Below the pieces are notes generated by a model. It was not told the origin of the DNA. It saw only the letters and a program-made list of their open reading frames with translations, and did not search any database. A stretch of 64,000 nt of DNA from a candidate division WOR-3 bacterium. GTDB taxonomy: Bacteria; Hydrothermota; Hydrothermia; Hydrothermales; JAJRUZ01. Every line of letters starts with the position of its first letter. Within the stretch, counting starts at the first letter, position 1. The stretch covers positions 1 through 64,000 of the forward strand of contig JBDRZP010000010.1 in the NCBI GenBank assembly GCA_039804025.1. The letters are read 5' to 3'. This document shows, in pieces, positions 15,264 through 24,417 of this stretch. Made by a program: the position numbers and the translations under genes.

Positions 15264-17209
15264 TATCTAAAAACCTCAATTTTTATACTCTCCTTTTCTC
15301 CTTTATCACTTTGAAATATTAAAAAGTAAACTCCTGATTTTAAAAATTTTGTATTGAATGAATAACTATATATCCCTTTTTCAAAACTTCTCTCAAAAAT
15401 ACTTAAAATCTTTGAACCCTTTATGTCAAAAAGTTCAAGCTTAGCTTTTCTTTTTGAGGGAACACTGAAGATAATATTTATTTTCTGCTCTTCTACACTT
15501 GATGAAATATTAATAAATCCAAATTTTCGGGGCAGGTTAGAAATTAAAGAAAAATTGGGTGGCAACTTTTCTTCCATTCCAACAGGCTGTATACTTATTG
15601 CACCTTGAAGAATAAATAAGTAAAGGTCAAGATCATTACCTGTTATATTTCCATCTTCATCCACATCAATCCACAAGGCAGTCCAGAGGTCATATAAGCC
15701 ATAAGGAGTATTCTGTGGAATTACAAATATCCTTGTCCTTGAACTTACTTGAGGTGGAATTATAACAAGAGAATCATTTTGAGGGTCATCTATAAATCCC
15801 ACATCAGGATTATAAAGGGAAGCACCAAGCAAAATATTTTCATGCTTTTTCTCACAATAGGAATAAATGTCATAATAAATTACAAAAGTATCACCAGGTG
15901 TGAGTTGATTCCGTGAAACACTCACTGAATTTATCTTCATCGGTGAGGCTAAATACATATTTCCTGGCTCATAATAGTGATTTGTAATCCATTTCCATAA
16001 CTTTCCCTGATAATAAGCCCATCTTCTTGAACCCCATTGACACATTCCCCTTCCGTGACCATTACAAGTGTATCCCGCACAGACAGGATCGTATATACAT
16101 GGCCAGGTTGTTCCTGTTCCAGTATACCCATCACCACATCCACAGTTGTTGTTTTCAGCAGAATATTCTGAACGAGCATAATCAGAATTTTTTTCTAATA
16201 AAATTCCATTTGTAACATAAGTAGCAAGGGTGCAACTTGAATAAATATCACTTCCATCCCATACCTGACAGCATGTATTATCACATATATCATAATTTTG
16301 ACTGTATGGGTATACAACATAATATGTTCCATAACTTCTATATGGAATTGAGCCAGCCCTTAATGTATGCTGTCCCCAAGAAGCTATCCATTCATCATCA
16401 AGTCCACTTGAAACATAAAATTCTAAATCCATAACAACAACATCGGAACAGGTCCAGCAACTACAGGATTTTCCAACTCTTATTGAAGGAGGCGGATCCA
16501 AAAGGGTTCTGAAAAGTCCTACTTCTTTTTTACCTTCAAATCCTCTATAAGGAGAAGGGGGTAATTCTTCACCTGTTCCTTTTCCTCTTATTTCAGGTAT
16601 TATCTCTTCACCTTTCCCTTTTTTCATCTTTATCTTTAATATTAAATTTTCCGGAATCAAAAGGATTTCCCTTTTAACTTTTTTATAACCTTTAAGTTCC
16701 AAAACTACCGTGTCTCTCGGAATTTCGCCAAGAGAAGAATAATCTCCTTCAGGTAATTCTATCCAGAATTCAAATATTCCTTTTTCATCAGTAATTGTTT
16801 TTAAATCTTTTCCTTTAAAAAGAACTTCAACATCTTTTAAAGGAAAACCCTTCTCATCAGATACATATCCGCGAATTCCTGTTAACCCTTCCCTTTCAGG
16901 TGGAAATAAATTTTCTCTTTTTAACGGGGAAAGATAAACCGTTACATTTAAACTTTCTTGAGGAGTAATGAAAAAATAAGTTTCAATAGGTGAATAACCT
17001 TCTGAGGAAAAATAAAACTCATATTCTCCTGAAGGTAAGGAGAAAGTATATAATCCATCAGTTTTTACCTTAACCTTTAAATTCCCATCTTTAAAAACCT
17101 TTATTTCCGCAGGTATTAAATAACCTGTATATGCATTTTCCGTTCTGAAAACTATTTTACCTTTCTCGAGTTTTGAAGCAAAAGATATAATAATTAAACT
17201 TAAAAGCAT
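15263..17209 (-). CDS. Secreted SpoIID/LytB-like protein with T9SS-type C-terminal domain
   Basis: A 648-residue secreted protein. A signal peptide is followed by two carboxypeptidase-regulatory-like beta domains (about 20-95 and 105-195) and a SpoIID/LytB-like domain (about 225-430), with RAGSIPYRSYGTYYV and the family motif GHGRGMCQWGSRRWA. This domain is unusually rich in Cys (CSCWTCSD, CDNTCC, CGCGDG). The final 90 residues form a T9SS type A-like sorting domain (LELFDIKGSKIL, LKSGVYFLIF). SpoIID enzymes cleave peptidoglycan glycan strands; the acid catalyst is not obvious to me here. TAATG coupling to asnB. Confidence 0.82.
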   Translation of the reverse strand: MLLSLIIISFASKLEKGKIVFRTENAYTGYLIPAEIKVFKDGNLKVKVKTDGLYTFSLPSGEYEFYFSSEGYSPIETYFFITPQESLNVTVYLSPLKRENLFPPEREGLTGIRGYVSDEKGFPLKDVEVLFKGKDLKTITDEKGIFEFWIELPEGDYSSLGEIPRDTVVLELKGYKKVKREILLIPENLILKIKMKKGKGEEIIPEIRGKGTGEELPPSPYRGFEGKKEVGLFRTLLDPPPSIRVGKSCSCWTCSDVVVMDLEFYVSSGLDDEWIASWGQHTLRAGSIPYRSYGTYYVVYPYSQNYDICDNTCCQVWDGSDIYSSCTLATYVTNGILLEKNSDYARSEYSAENNNCGCGDGYTGTGTTWPCIYDPVCAGYTCNGHGRGMCQWGSRRWAYYQGKLWKWITNHYYEPGNMYLASPMKINSVSVSRNQLTPGDTFVIYYDIYSYCEKKHENILLGASLYNPDVGFIDDPQNDSLVIIPPQVSSRTRIFVIPQNTPYGLYDLWTALWIDVDEDGNITGNDLDLYLFILQGAISIQPVGMEEKLPPNFSLISNLPRKFGFINISSSVEEQKINIIFSVPSKRKAKLELFDIKGSKILSIFERSFEKGIYSYSFNTKFLKSGVYFLIFQSDKGEKESIKIEVFR

Positions 17210-17276
17210 ATTTTTACCTCCCCTTTATAAAATATTTATATCTTGTATTTTAAGTATAATCAAGGTAAAATATAAA

Positions 17277-19520
17277 ATGGAAAATAAGAAAAAACAAATA
17301 AAAATTAAAATCGGTGGAATGACCTGTGCAAGTTGTGTAAGGAGAGTGGAGAATTCTTTAAAAAATTTAAAGGGAATTTTAAATGTTAATGTAAATTTAG
17401 CAACTGAAAGCGCAATAATTACTTATGATGAGAATTTTTTAAAAATAGATAACATAAAAAAAAGAATTGATGATATAGGTTATAAATTTCTGGGAATTTC
17501 CTCTGATGAAGGTTATGAAATAGATGAAAAAGAAAAAAAGAAATACATAGATAAACTTAAAAAAAGAGTTTATACAGGATTTGGTGGCGGAATTTTACTT
17601 TTATTCTTAATGTATGGAGAATATCTGGGACTAAACTTCAAAAATTTTAAAGGTTTACTTTTCCTTCAGTTATTAATAGCAGCCCCCCTTATGTTATATG
17701 TAGGTGGTCCAATTTTCAAAAAAGCTTTAAATGGAATTAAAAATAAAGATTTAAATATGGATGTTATGTATGCTATCGGAATAGGCTCAAGTTTTATCTC
17801 AAGCCTTCTTGCTACTTTTAAAATCATTCCAGAAAACTATAATTTTTATGAGGCAAGCGTACTCCTTGCAGCCTTTTTAACCCTCGGAAGACTCCTTGAA
17901 AATTTAGCAAAAAATAGAACAGGGGAAGCCATAAAAAAACTTATAGATTTAAGACCAAAAGAGGCAACAGTTTTGAAAGATGGTAAAGAGTTAAAAATTC
18001 CAATAAAAGAAGTTAAACCAGGAGATATTGTGTTAGTTAAACCTGGTGAAAAAATACCAACAGATGGGATTGTAATAGAAGGAGAGAGTTTCCTTGATGA
18101 ATCAATGGTAAGGGGTGAACCAATTCCTGAATTTAAGAAAAAAGGTGATGAAGTTATAGGTGGAACAATAAATCAGAATGGTTATTTAAAAATTAAAGTT
18201 ACAAAAGATTTTAAAGAAACATTCCTCTCACAGGTTATAAAACTTGTTGAAGAAGCACAGTATACAAAACCACAGGTACAAAAGCTTGCTGACAGAATTG
18301 TGACATATTTTATTCCTGTTGTCCTTATTATAGCAATTTCCTCTTACATTTTCTGGAGATTTTTTGGAAATGCTAATATAATGCCACCTTCCCTATTTGC
18401 CTTTATATCTCTTATATCAGTTCTTGTCATAGCCTGTCCCTGTGCCTTTGGTCTTGCAACTCCTACTGCAATAACTGCAGGAATAGGAAAAGGTGCTGAA
18501 CTTGGAATACTTATAAGAAATGGTGAAGCTCTTGAAACCTTAAAGAAAATTAATACAATAATTTTTGACAAAACCGGAACATTAACAAAAGGAAAACCAG
18601 AAGTTGAAAGTGTTATAACATTTAATAATATAAAGGAGGAAGAACTTATACTTTATGCTGCATCTGCTGAAAAAAATTCAGAGCATCCACTTGCAAAGGC
18701 TATTTTAAATTATGCTGAAAAAATTAAAATAAACTTAATAGAACCTGAAAAATTTGAAAGCTTTCCTGGAAAAGGTATAAGAGCAATAATCAAGGGAAAG
18801 GAAGTTTATATTGGAAATAAAAATTTTTTAAGGGAGATAAAAATTGAAATAAATAAACAAATAGAAAAGGAAATAGAAAAACTGGAAGAAGAGGCAAAAA
18901 CTCTACTTTTAGTAGCAATTGATGGTAAACTAAAAGGAATAATATCAGTTAGTGACAGAATAAAAGAAAACGCAAAAGAAATAATTTCCTATCTCAAAAA
19001 AAAGAAGAAAAAGGTTTATATGATTACAGGTGACACAAAAAAATCTGGTGAAGCGGTTGCGAGAAAACTTTCCATTGATAATGTAATAGCAGAAGTTTTA
19101 CCCCATGAAAAAAGGGAAAAAGTAAAGGAACTTCAGAAAAAAGGAGAAATTGTTGCTTTTATTGGAGATGGTATTAACGATTCACCTGCATTAACACAGG
19201 CGGATGTAGGTATCGCTTTAGGTTCTGGGACTGATATAGCAATTGAAAGTGGTGATATAGTGCTTTTAAGGGATGATTTAAGAGATGTTATAATTGCAAT
19301 GGAACTTTCTATTAAAACCTTAAACAAAATAAAACAGAATATATTCTGGGCTTTGATTTATAATATAATACTAATTCCCTTTGCAGCAGGACTATTTTAT
19401 TTATTATTTAGAGTGCCTTTCAGACCAGAATGGTCAGCAGCAGCAATGGCCTTAAGCTCTATATCAGTTGTAACAAATTCCCTGCTTCTAAAAAAATATA
19501 AACCTTCCTTGAAAATCTAA
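17277..19520 (+). CDS. copA: Copper-exporting P1B-type ATPase
   Basis: A 747-residue P-type ATPase with one N-terminal HMA domain (GMTCASC at about 13-19), membrane-site CPC (CPCAFGLATP, about 386), phosphorylation motif DKTGTLTKG (about 430), SEHPLAKAI (HP motif), and GDGINDSPAL. TM8 contains MALSS (AAMALSSISVVTNS), the P1B-1 signature for Cu(I)/Ag(I). Usual CopA length with a single HMA. It precedes a CsoR-family gene and a Zn/Cd ATPase. A -10 TATAAT at 17255-17260 leaves a leader of about 10 bases. Confidence 0.95.
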   Translation: MENKKKQIKIKIGGMTCASCVRRVENSLKNLKGILNVNVNLATESAIITYDENFLKIDNIKKRIDDIGYKFLGISSDEGYEIDEKEKKKYIDKLKKRVYTGFGGGILLLFLMYGEYLGLNFKNFKGLLFLQLLIAAPLMLYVGGPIFKKALNGIKNKDLNMDVMYAIGIGSSFISSLLATFKIIPENYNFYEASVLLAAFLTLGRLLENLAKNRTGEAIKKLIDLRPKEATVLKDGKELKIPIKEVKPGDIVLVKPGEKIPTDGIVIEGESFLDESMVRGEPIPEFKKKGDEVIGGTINQNGYLKIKVTKDFKETFLSQVIKLVEEAQYTKPQVQKLADRIVTYFIPVVLIIAISSYIFWRFFGNANIMPPSLFAFISLISVLVIACPCAFGLATPTAITAGIGKGAELGILIRNGEALETLKKINTIIFDKTGTLTKGKPEVESVITFNNIKEEELILYAASAEKNSEHPLAKAILNYAEKIKINLIEPEKFESFPGKGIRAIIKGKEVYIGNKNFLREIKIEINKQIEKEIEKLEEEAKTLLLVAIDGKLKGIISVSDRIKENAKEIISYLKKKKKKVYMITGDTKKSGEAVARKLSIDNVIAEVLPHEKREKVKELQKKGEIVAFIGDGINDSPALTQADVGIALGSGTDIAIESGDIVLLRDDLRDVIIAMELSIKTLNKIKQNIFWALIYNIILIPFAAGLFYLLFRVPFRPEWSAAAMALSSISVVTNSLLLKKYKPSLKI

Positions 19521-19531
19521 AAATTTTATAT

Positions 19532-19561
19532 TATAATTACCCTATACCCCTATAAAGTATA
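19532..19561 (+). promoter_or_regulatory. Candidate CsoR-type operator and promoter
   Basis: A consensus -10 TATAAT (19532-19537) is followed at the start site by two near repeats ACCCTATA and CCCCTATA (19539-19554). An inverted repeat TATAC (19543-19547)-N9-GTATA (19557-19561) is present. Runs of C flanked by TA resemble known CsoR/RcnR operators. A strong AAGGAGG Shine-Dalgarno follows before the ATG at 19573. Confidence 0.5.
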
Positions 19562-19572
19562 AGGAGGAAAAA

Positions 19573-19848
19573 ATGAAACTGGATGAAAAAACAAAGGAAG
19601 AAGTGCTTCCAAGAATAAAAAAAATAGAAGGTCAAATTCAAGGAATAATTAAAATGATAGAAGAAAGAAGGGAGTGTCCTGAAATTATAAATCAGATAAA
19701 CGCAGCAAAAAGGGCACTTGAAAAGGTGGCACTTATTATAATGGAATCCCACATAAAGCTTCATGTATCTCAATCTTTTAAAAGGAATATAAATAAAGAG
19801 GAAATTATTGAGGAACTTACGGAAACAATTTTTAAATTTTTAAAATAA
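19573..19848 (+). CDS. CsoR/RcnR-family metal-sensing repressor
   Basis: A 91-residue all-helical DUF156 regulator. Metal positions by family alignment are Cys35, His60 and His64. CsoR (copper) has Cys-His-Cys and FrmR lacks the third ligand, whereas RcnR (Ni/Co) has His3-Cys35-His60-His64. Here residue 3 is Leu, so the set is intermediate. It begins the operon with the Zn/Cd-type ATPase (1-base gap) and follows copA by 52 bases. It may sense the ATPase substrate rather than Cu(I). Confidence 0.88.
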   Translation: MKLDEKTKEEVLPRIKKIEGQIQGIIKMIEERRECPEIINQINAAKRALEKVALIIMESHIKLHVSQSFKRNINKEEIIEELTETIFKFLK

Positions 19849-19849
19849 A

Positions 19850-21724
19850 ATGAAAAGAAAAAACTGTTGCGAAAAATGTGATATTGAAATAAAAAAGGAA
19901 GATTTAGAAGAAAAAAAGAAAAATATAAAGGAGATAATTATAATTTTAATTTCTTTAATTTTATTCGTAACTGGATTACTAATTTTTAAAAAAATAATTC
20001 TTTTAATTGCTTACATAATTTCAGGTGAACCAATAATAAGAAGAGCAATAAAAAATATTTTAAAAGGGAAGTTTTTTGATGAAAATACCTTAATGTCGGT
20101 GGCTACAATTGGAGCAATTTTAATAAATGAAGTAGAAGAAGCTGTTCTTGTTGCCCTTTTTTATAGAGTAGGAGAATTTTTACAAAGTATTTCAATTCAA
20201 AGATCAAAAAGAAGAATAAAAAAGATCCTTGAACTTAAACCAAACTTCGCAAATATTAAAAGGGGTGATAGTGTAGTCAGAATAAAACCAGAAGAAGTAA
20301 AAATTGGAGAAATTATAATTGTTAAACCAGGGGAAAAAGTTCCACTTGATGGAATTATAATTAAAGGTGAATCCTATGTTGATACATCTCCTTTAACAGG
20401 TGAATCAGTCCCTAAATTTTTTAAAAAGGGGGATGAAATAAGTGCAGGTGTTATAAATAAAGAAAGTGTCCTTGAAATTAAAGTTTTAAAAGAATTTAAA
20501 GAATCCAGCATAAATAAGATACTTGATCTTGTTGAAAAAGCAAAGGAAAAAAAGGCAAATCCTGAAAAATTCATAACAAAATTCTCAAAATATTACACTC
20601 CCTTCGTTTTAATTATAAGTTTTCTTATAGCTTTTCTTTTACCCTTAACAACTGATATAACAATAAGAGATTCAATTTACAGAGCCCTTGTCCTCCTTGT
20701 TATATCCTGTCCCTGTGCTCTTGTGATAAGTGTTCCCCTTTCCTACTTTGTCGGAATAGGGACCTGTTCAAAAAATGGAATCCTTGTTAAGGGTTCAAAT
20801 TACCTTGATATTTTAAACGAAATCAAATTTTTTCTTTTTGATAAAACAGGAACACTCACAGAAGGTGTTTTTAAGGTCAGGGATATAAAAAATTTTAATG
20901 GTTTTAGAAAGGAAGAAATTCTTGAGATCTCAGCCTATGCGGAGGCAAACTCAAATCATCCAATTGCAAAAGCAATAAAAGAATATTATGGAAAAGAGAT
21001 AAAAAATATTGAAATGGAAGAATTCAGTGAAAAACCTGGACTTGGAATAAAGGCTAAATTTAAAGGAAGAAATGTTTTAGTTGGAAGTGATAGATTTCTT
21101 CATGAAAATAATATAGGTCATGAAATATGTAAGGGAGACGGAACTACTGTCCATGTAGTTGTTGATAATGTTTATGCTGGATATATAACTATTTCAGATG
21201 AAATCAGAAAGGAAGCAAAATCAGTGATTGAAAATTTAAAAAAACTAAAAATTAAAATAGGTATGCTAACAGGAGATGAAAAATTTGTTGCAGAGGAAAT
21301 AAGTAAAAAACTAAACCTTGACTTTTTTAAAGCGGAACTTTTACCAGAAGAAAAAGTTAAAGAAATAGAAAATTTAAAAAATAGTCACAAAGTTGCTTTT
21401 CTTGGAGATGGAATAAATGATGCTGCTGCCATAGCAATTTCAGATGTGGGAATAGCAATGGGAGCTATTGGACAGGATGCTGCAATTGAAAGTTCAGATA
21501 TTGTTATAATGGATGACAATTTATCAAAAATAAAAAAACTCTTTTCAATCTCAAAGAAAACTAAAAATATAGTTTTTATGAACATCATCTTCGCAATTTT
21601 AATAAAATTACTTTTTATATACTTGGGTTCAATTGGAATTGCCAGAATGTGGGAAGCAGTTTTTGCTGATATGGGTGTCTCTATTATTGCAATTTTAAAC
21701 TCAATGAGAATTATGAAATCTTAG
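19850..21724 (+). CDS. Zn/Cd/Pb-type P1B ATPase
   Basis: A 624-residue P-type ATPase without an N-terminal HMA domain; instead the N-terminus has a short CCxxC (NCCEKCD). Motifs: CPCALVIS in TM6, DKTGTLTEG, SNHPIAKAI, GDGINDAAAI, and in TM8 ADMGVS, whose Asp is the P1B-2 ligand for Zn(II)/Cd(II)/Pb(II). It is co-transcribed with the CsoR/RcnR-type gene. The short N-terminus fits ZntA/CadA-like pumps that replace the HMA domain by cysteines. Convergent overlap of 14 bases with metB. Confidence 0.9.
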   Translation: MKRKNCCEKCDIEIKKEDLEEKKKNIKEIIIILISLILFVTGLLIFKKIILLIAYIISGEPIIRRAIKNILKGKFFDENTLMSVATIGAILINEVEEAVLVALFYRVGEFLQSISIQRSKRRIKKILELKPNFANIKRGDSVVRIKPEEVKIGEIIIVKPGEKVPLDGIIIKGESYVDTSPLTGESVPKFFKKGDEISAGVINKESVLEIKVLKEFKESSINKILDLVEKAKEKKANPEKFITKFSKYYTPFVLIISFLIAFLLPLTTDITIRDSIYRALVLLVISCPCALVISVPLSYFVGIGTCSKNGILVKGSNYLDILNEIKFFLFDKTGTLTEGVFKVRDIKNFNGFRKEEILEISAYAEANSNHPIAKAIKEYYGKEIKNIEMEEFSEKPGLGIKAKFKGRNVLVGSDRFLHENNIGHEICKGDGTTVHVVVDNVYAGYITISDEIRKEAKSVIENLKKLKIKIGMLTGDEKFVAEEISKKLNLDFFKAELLPEEKVKEIENLKNSHKVAFLGDGINDAAAIAISDVGIAMGAIGQDAAIESSDIVIMDDNLSKIKKLFSISKKTKNIVFMNIIFAILIKLLFIYLGSIGIARMWEAVFADMGVSIIAILNSMRIMKS

Positions 21725-22871
21725 AAAAAGCAATTTCTAAATCCTCTATAAGATCCTCAACATCCTCTATACCAACTGAAACTCTTATCAGATTTTCTCC
21801 TATACCTACTTTCTTTTTTTCCTCCTCTGATAGAGAGGCGTGTGTCATAATATAAGGAATTTCTATAAGGGATTCAACACCTCCAAGAGATTCAGCAAGG
21901 GAAAATATTTTTAAACTTTCAACAAATTTTTTTGCATCTTTTAATTTTCCCTTTATCTCAAAGGAAAGCATACCGCCAAAACCTTTCATCTGTTTTAAAG
22001 CAAGTTCGTGTTGTGGGTGGGATTTTAAACCAGGATAATAAACCTCTTCTACTTTAGAATGATTTTCAAGAAACTCAGCAATTTTTTTTGCATTTTCTTC
22101 ATGTTTTAACATCCTTAAAGTTAAAGTTTTTATACCCCTTATTACCATATAGGAATCAAAGGGTGATAGTATTGCACCAATTGCATTCTGATTGAATTTT
22201 AATTTTTCATAAATTTTTTCATCATTAAGCATAATTGCTCCACCAACAGAATCAGAGTGGCCGTTTATATACTTTGTAGTACTGTGAATAACAATATCAG
22301 CTCCAAGTTCAAGTGGTTTCTGAAAAACAGGACTTAAAAAGGTGTTATCAAGGACTGTTATAATATTATTTTCTTTTGCAATTTTTGATATTTCTTTTAT
22401 ATCACACAATTTCATAAGGGGATTTGTGGGGCTTTCAAGCCATATCAATCTTGTATTTTTCTTTATTGCCCTTTTAACATTATCCAAAAACCTTGCATCC
22501 ACATAACTTACTTCAATATTATAATTTTCACTTAAAATTTTAAAAAGCCTCTTTGTTCCACCGTATAAATCATCAAAGGCAATTATATGATCACCTGATT
22601 TTAAAAGAGTTAAAAGTAAGGTGCTTTCCGCAGCCATTCCTGAAGAAAAAGCTAAGGCGAACCTTGCATTTTCAAGAACTGCAAGTTTTTTTTCAAGAGA
22701 ATCTCTTGTAGGGTTACCTGTTCTTGAGTATTCATAACCTGCTGTTGGTTTTTCTGCTTCCTTTCTTGCAAAGGTTGTTGAAAGGTGAATCGGAATAACC
22801 ACGTCACCCGTTCCACCCTCTTTTAAATTTGGTTCCTCACCAATATGAATAAGTTTTGTATTGTATCTCAT
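21711..22871 (-). CDS. metB: Cystathionine gamma-synthase/gamma-lyase family enzyme
   Basis: A PLP-dependent Cys/Met-metabolism enzyme of 386 residues. Motifs: YEYSRTGNPTRDSLE, the PLP lysine in HSTTKYINGHSD, and SLGGVESLIEIP. An upstream in-frame ATG exists at 22895, but the ATG at 22871 is better: it overlaps the cysK stop as ATGA and has GGAGA 8 bases before it. Paired with cysK it may make cystathionine from a homoserine ester, or work in reverse as a gamma-lyase; sequence by eye does not separate MetB from MccB. Confidence 0.85.
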   Translation of the reverse strand: MRYNTKLIHIGEEPNLKEGGTGDVVIPIHLSTTFARKEAEKPTAGYEYSRTGNPTRDSLEKKLAVLENARFALAFSSGMAAESTLLLTLLKSGDHIIAFDDLYGGTKRLFKILSENYNIEVSYVDARFLDNVKRAIKKNTRLIWLESPTNPLMKLCDIKEISKIAKENNIITVLDNTFLSPVFQKPLELGADIVIHSTTKYINGHSDSVGGAIMLNDEKIYEKLKFNQNAIGAILSPFDSYMVIRGIKTLTLRMLKHEENAKKIAEFLENHSKVEEVYYPGLKSHPQHELALKQMKGFGGMLSFEIKGKLKDAKKFVESLKIFSLAESLGGVESLIEIPYIMTHASLSEEEKKKVGIGENLIRVSVGIEDVEDLIEDLEIAFSKIS

Positions 22872-23839
22872 AAAAATTTCTCCTTTTTCATCCATTCATC
22901 GTCATAAAATTTTGAAAGATAATTTCTACCTGTATCGGGTAAAATTACAACAATAATTGAATTTTCATCAAGCTCTTTTGCTACCTTTAAGCTCGCAAAT
23001 ACTGCTGAACCTGATGAACCTCCTGCTAATATTCCCTCTATTCTTGCAAGTCTCCTTGCTGTTTCAAAGGAAGTTTTATCATCAACTACTATAATCTCAT
23101 CTATCAAACTTAAATCACAGGTAGAAGGCAAAAAATCCTCCCCTATACCCTCCACTTTATACTGATGAATCTCACCTTTAGTATTATAAAATAATTCATG
23201 ATAAATAGAGCCTTCCGGGTCAACTCCTATAACTTTTATTCGGGGATTCTTTTCTTTTAAAAATTTTGCAACACCTGTAATAGTTCCACCTGTTCCAATT
23301 CCACAAACAAAATGAGTAATTTTACCATCTGTATCCTCCCATATTTCAGGTCCAGTTGTTAAATAATGGGCCAAGGGATTGAAGGGATTTGCATACTGAT
23401 TGGGCAAAAAAGAATTTTCTATCTCCTTTGCTAATCTTTCTGCAACTTTATAATAACTTCTCTCATCCTCAGGAGGAACTTCTGTTGGGCACCTTATAAC
23501 TTCAGCGCCATAGGCTCTTAAAAGCATTTCCTTTTCTTTACTTACCTTATCAGGCATTGTAAATATCATCTTATAACCCTTTATTGCACAAACAATCGCA
23601 AGACCAACACCTGTATTTCCTGATGTGGGCTCTATAATAGTTGCACCTTCTTTTATAAGTCCTTTTCTCTCCGCTTCCTCAATCATCTTTATTCCAATTC
23701 TATCCTTAACACTTCCACCGGGATTCATAAACTCAAGCTTTAAAAATATTCTCGTCCTTATATCACCTTTAAATCTTTCACTTAGTTCCACAAGAGGAGT
23801 TTTGCCAATAAGTTCTAACAAACTTTTTTTAACATTCAT
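22868..23839 (-). CDS. cysK: Cysteine synthase / cystathionine beta-synthase-type enzyme
   Basis: A 323-residue fold-type II PLP enzyme. The PLP lysine is in NPGGSVKDRIG; the substrate loop is PTSGNTGVGLA; the phosphate-binding GTGGTITGVAKFL and C-terminal GGSSGSA are present. Length fits CysK/CysM. The following metB gene overlaps by 4 bases, so both serve sulphur amino-acid synthesis; a cystathionine beta-synthase role (with MetB as a lyase) is also possible. The promoter implies a leaderless mRNA. Confidence 0.88.
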   Translation of the reverse strand: MNVKKSLLELIGKTPLVELSERFKGDIRTRIFLKLEFMNPGGSVKDRIGIKMIEEAERKGLIKEGATIIEPTSGNTGVGLAIVCAIKGYKMIFTMPDKVSKEKEMLLRAYGAEVIRCPTEVPPEDERSYYKVAERLAKEIENSFLPNQYANPFNPLAHYLTTGPEIWEDTDGKITHFVCGIGTGGTITGVAKFLKEKNPRIKVIGVDPEGSIYHELFYNTKGEIHQYKVEGIGEDFLPSTCDLSLIDEIIVVDDKTSFETARRLARIEGILAGGSSGSAVFASLKVAKELDENSIIVVILPDTGRNYLSKFYDDEWMKKEKFL

Positions 23840-23846
23840 TTTTAGA

Positions 23847-23876
23847 ATTATAAATTATACTCAAAATTCTTTTCAA
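23847..23876 (-). promoter_or_regulatory. Leaderless promoter of cysK
   Basis: Minus-strand TTGAAA (23871-23876), 18-base spacer, TATAAT (23847-23852), then 7 bases to the ATG at 23839. Transcription would begin at the start codon; no Shine-Dalgarno is visible. Confidence 0.6.
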
Positions 23877-23909
23877 AGGTTAGTAATAAATTTTTTAAAA
23901 AATCTAAAT

Positions 23910-23961
23910 TTGAAATTATTATAAATGCATGTTATAATATAGATCAGGTTCAAATCCAGAT
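23910..23961 (+). promoter_or_regulatory. Promoter and T-arm-like leader hairpin of secreted-protein/tpx operon
   Basis: TTGAAA (23910-23915), 17-base spacer, TATAAT (23933-23938). The transcript should start near 23945, inside a small hairpin ATCAGG-TTCAAAT-CCAGAT (23943-23961, one A-A mismatch) whose loop equals a tRNA T-loop. An AAGGAAG Shine-Dalgarno then precedes the ATG at 23980. Confidence 0.6.
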
Positions 23962-23979
23962 TTAATAAAGGAAGTAATT

Positions 23980-24417
23980 ATGAAATTTTTAACATTTTTT
24001 ATTTTCTTTATCTCCTCAAATTTAATTTCCTTAAATTTAATAGCCCAGGAACATCCAGGTGAGCATCCTGGTAGGCTCGAAAAAATAAGACCTGATGATG
24101 TAAAAAGGGCGATAACCGATTATGTAAACACAGATTCAAAACTCAAAGGAGGATACTTTTTAATATGGGATCCAGAACTTAAGCAAGTATGGAAATTGAA
24201 TTTTAAAGAACTTCATAAAGAAGTTAGGGTTCTAAGTGATGGAACGTATTTTATGTGTTCTGATTTTAAAGTAGCAGACGGGGAAACAATACTTGATATA
24301 GATTTCTGGTTAAAAGAAGATATGATGGGTCTTAAGGTTGTTGATATCAAAATTCATAAGATATCTGGCAAAGAAAGATTTAAATATGAGGGAGAAAAAA
24401 TAAAAGAATTAAAATGA
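23980..24417 (+). CDS. Secreted protein of unknown function, coupled to tpx
   Basis: A 145-residue protein with a signal peptide (cleavage near LNLIAQ, about 22-24) followed by a tandem EHPGEHPG motif and a compact alpha/beta domain (FLIWDPELKQVWKLNF, DGTYFMCSDF, LDIDFWLKED). I do not recognise a named domain. Its stop overlaps the thiol peroxidase ATG (ATGA), so the pair is translationally coupled. A role in periplasmic metal or oxidant handling is a guess from context; His in the EHPG repeats could bind metal. Confidence 0.75.
   Translation: MKFLTFFIFFISSNLISLNLIAQEHPGEHPGRLEKIRPDDVKRAITDYVNTDSKLKGGYFLIWDPELKQVWKLNFKELHKEVRVLSDGTYFMCSDFKVADGETILDIDFWLKEDMMGLKVVDIKIHKISGKERFKYEGEKIKELK

Noticed and set aside
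22872-22895. An upstream start giving eight extra residues to MetB
   Set aside because: ATG 22871 has a better-placed GGAGA and the 4-base overlap typical of this genome.
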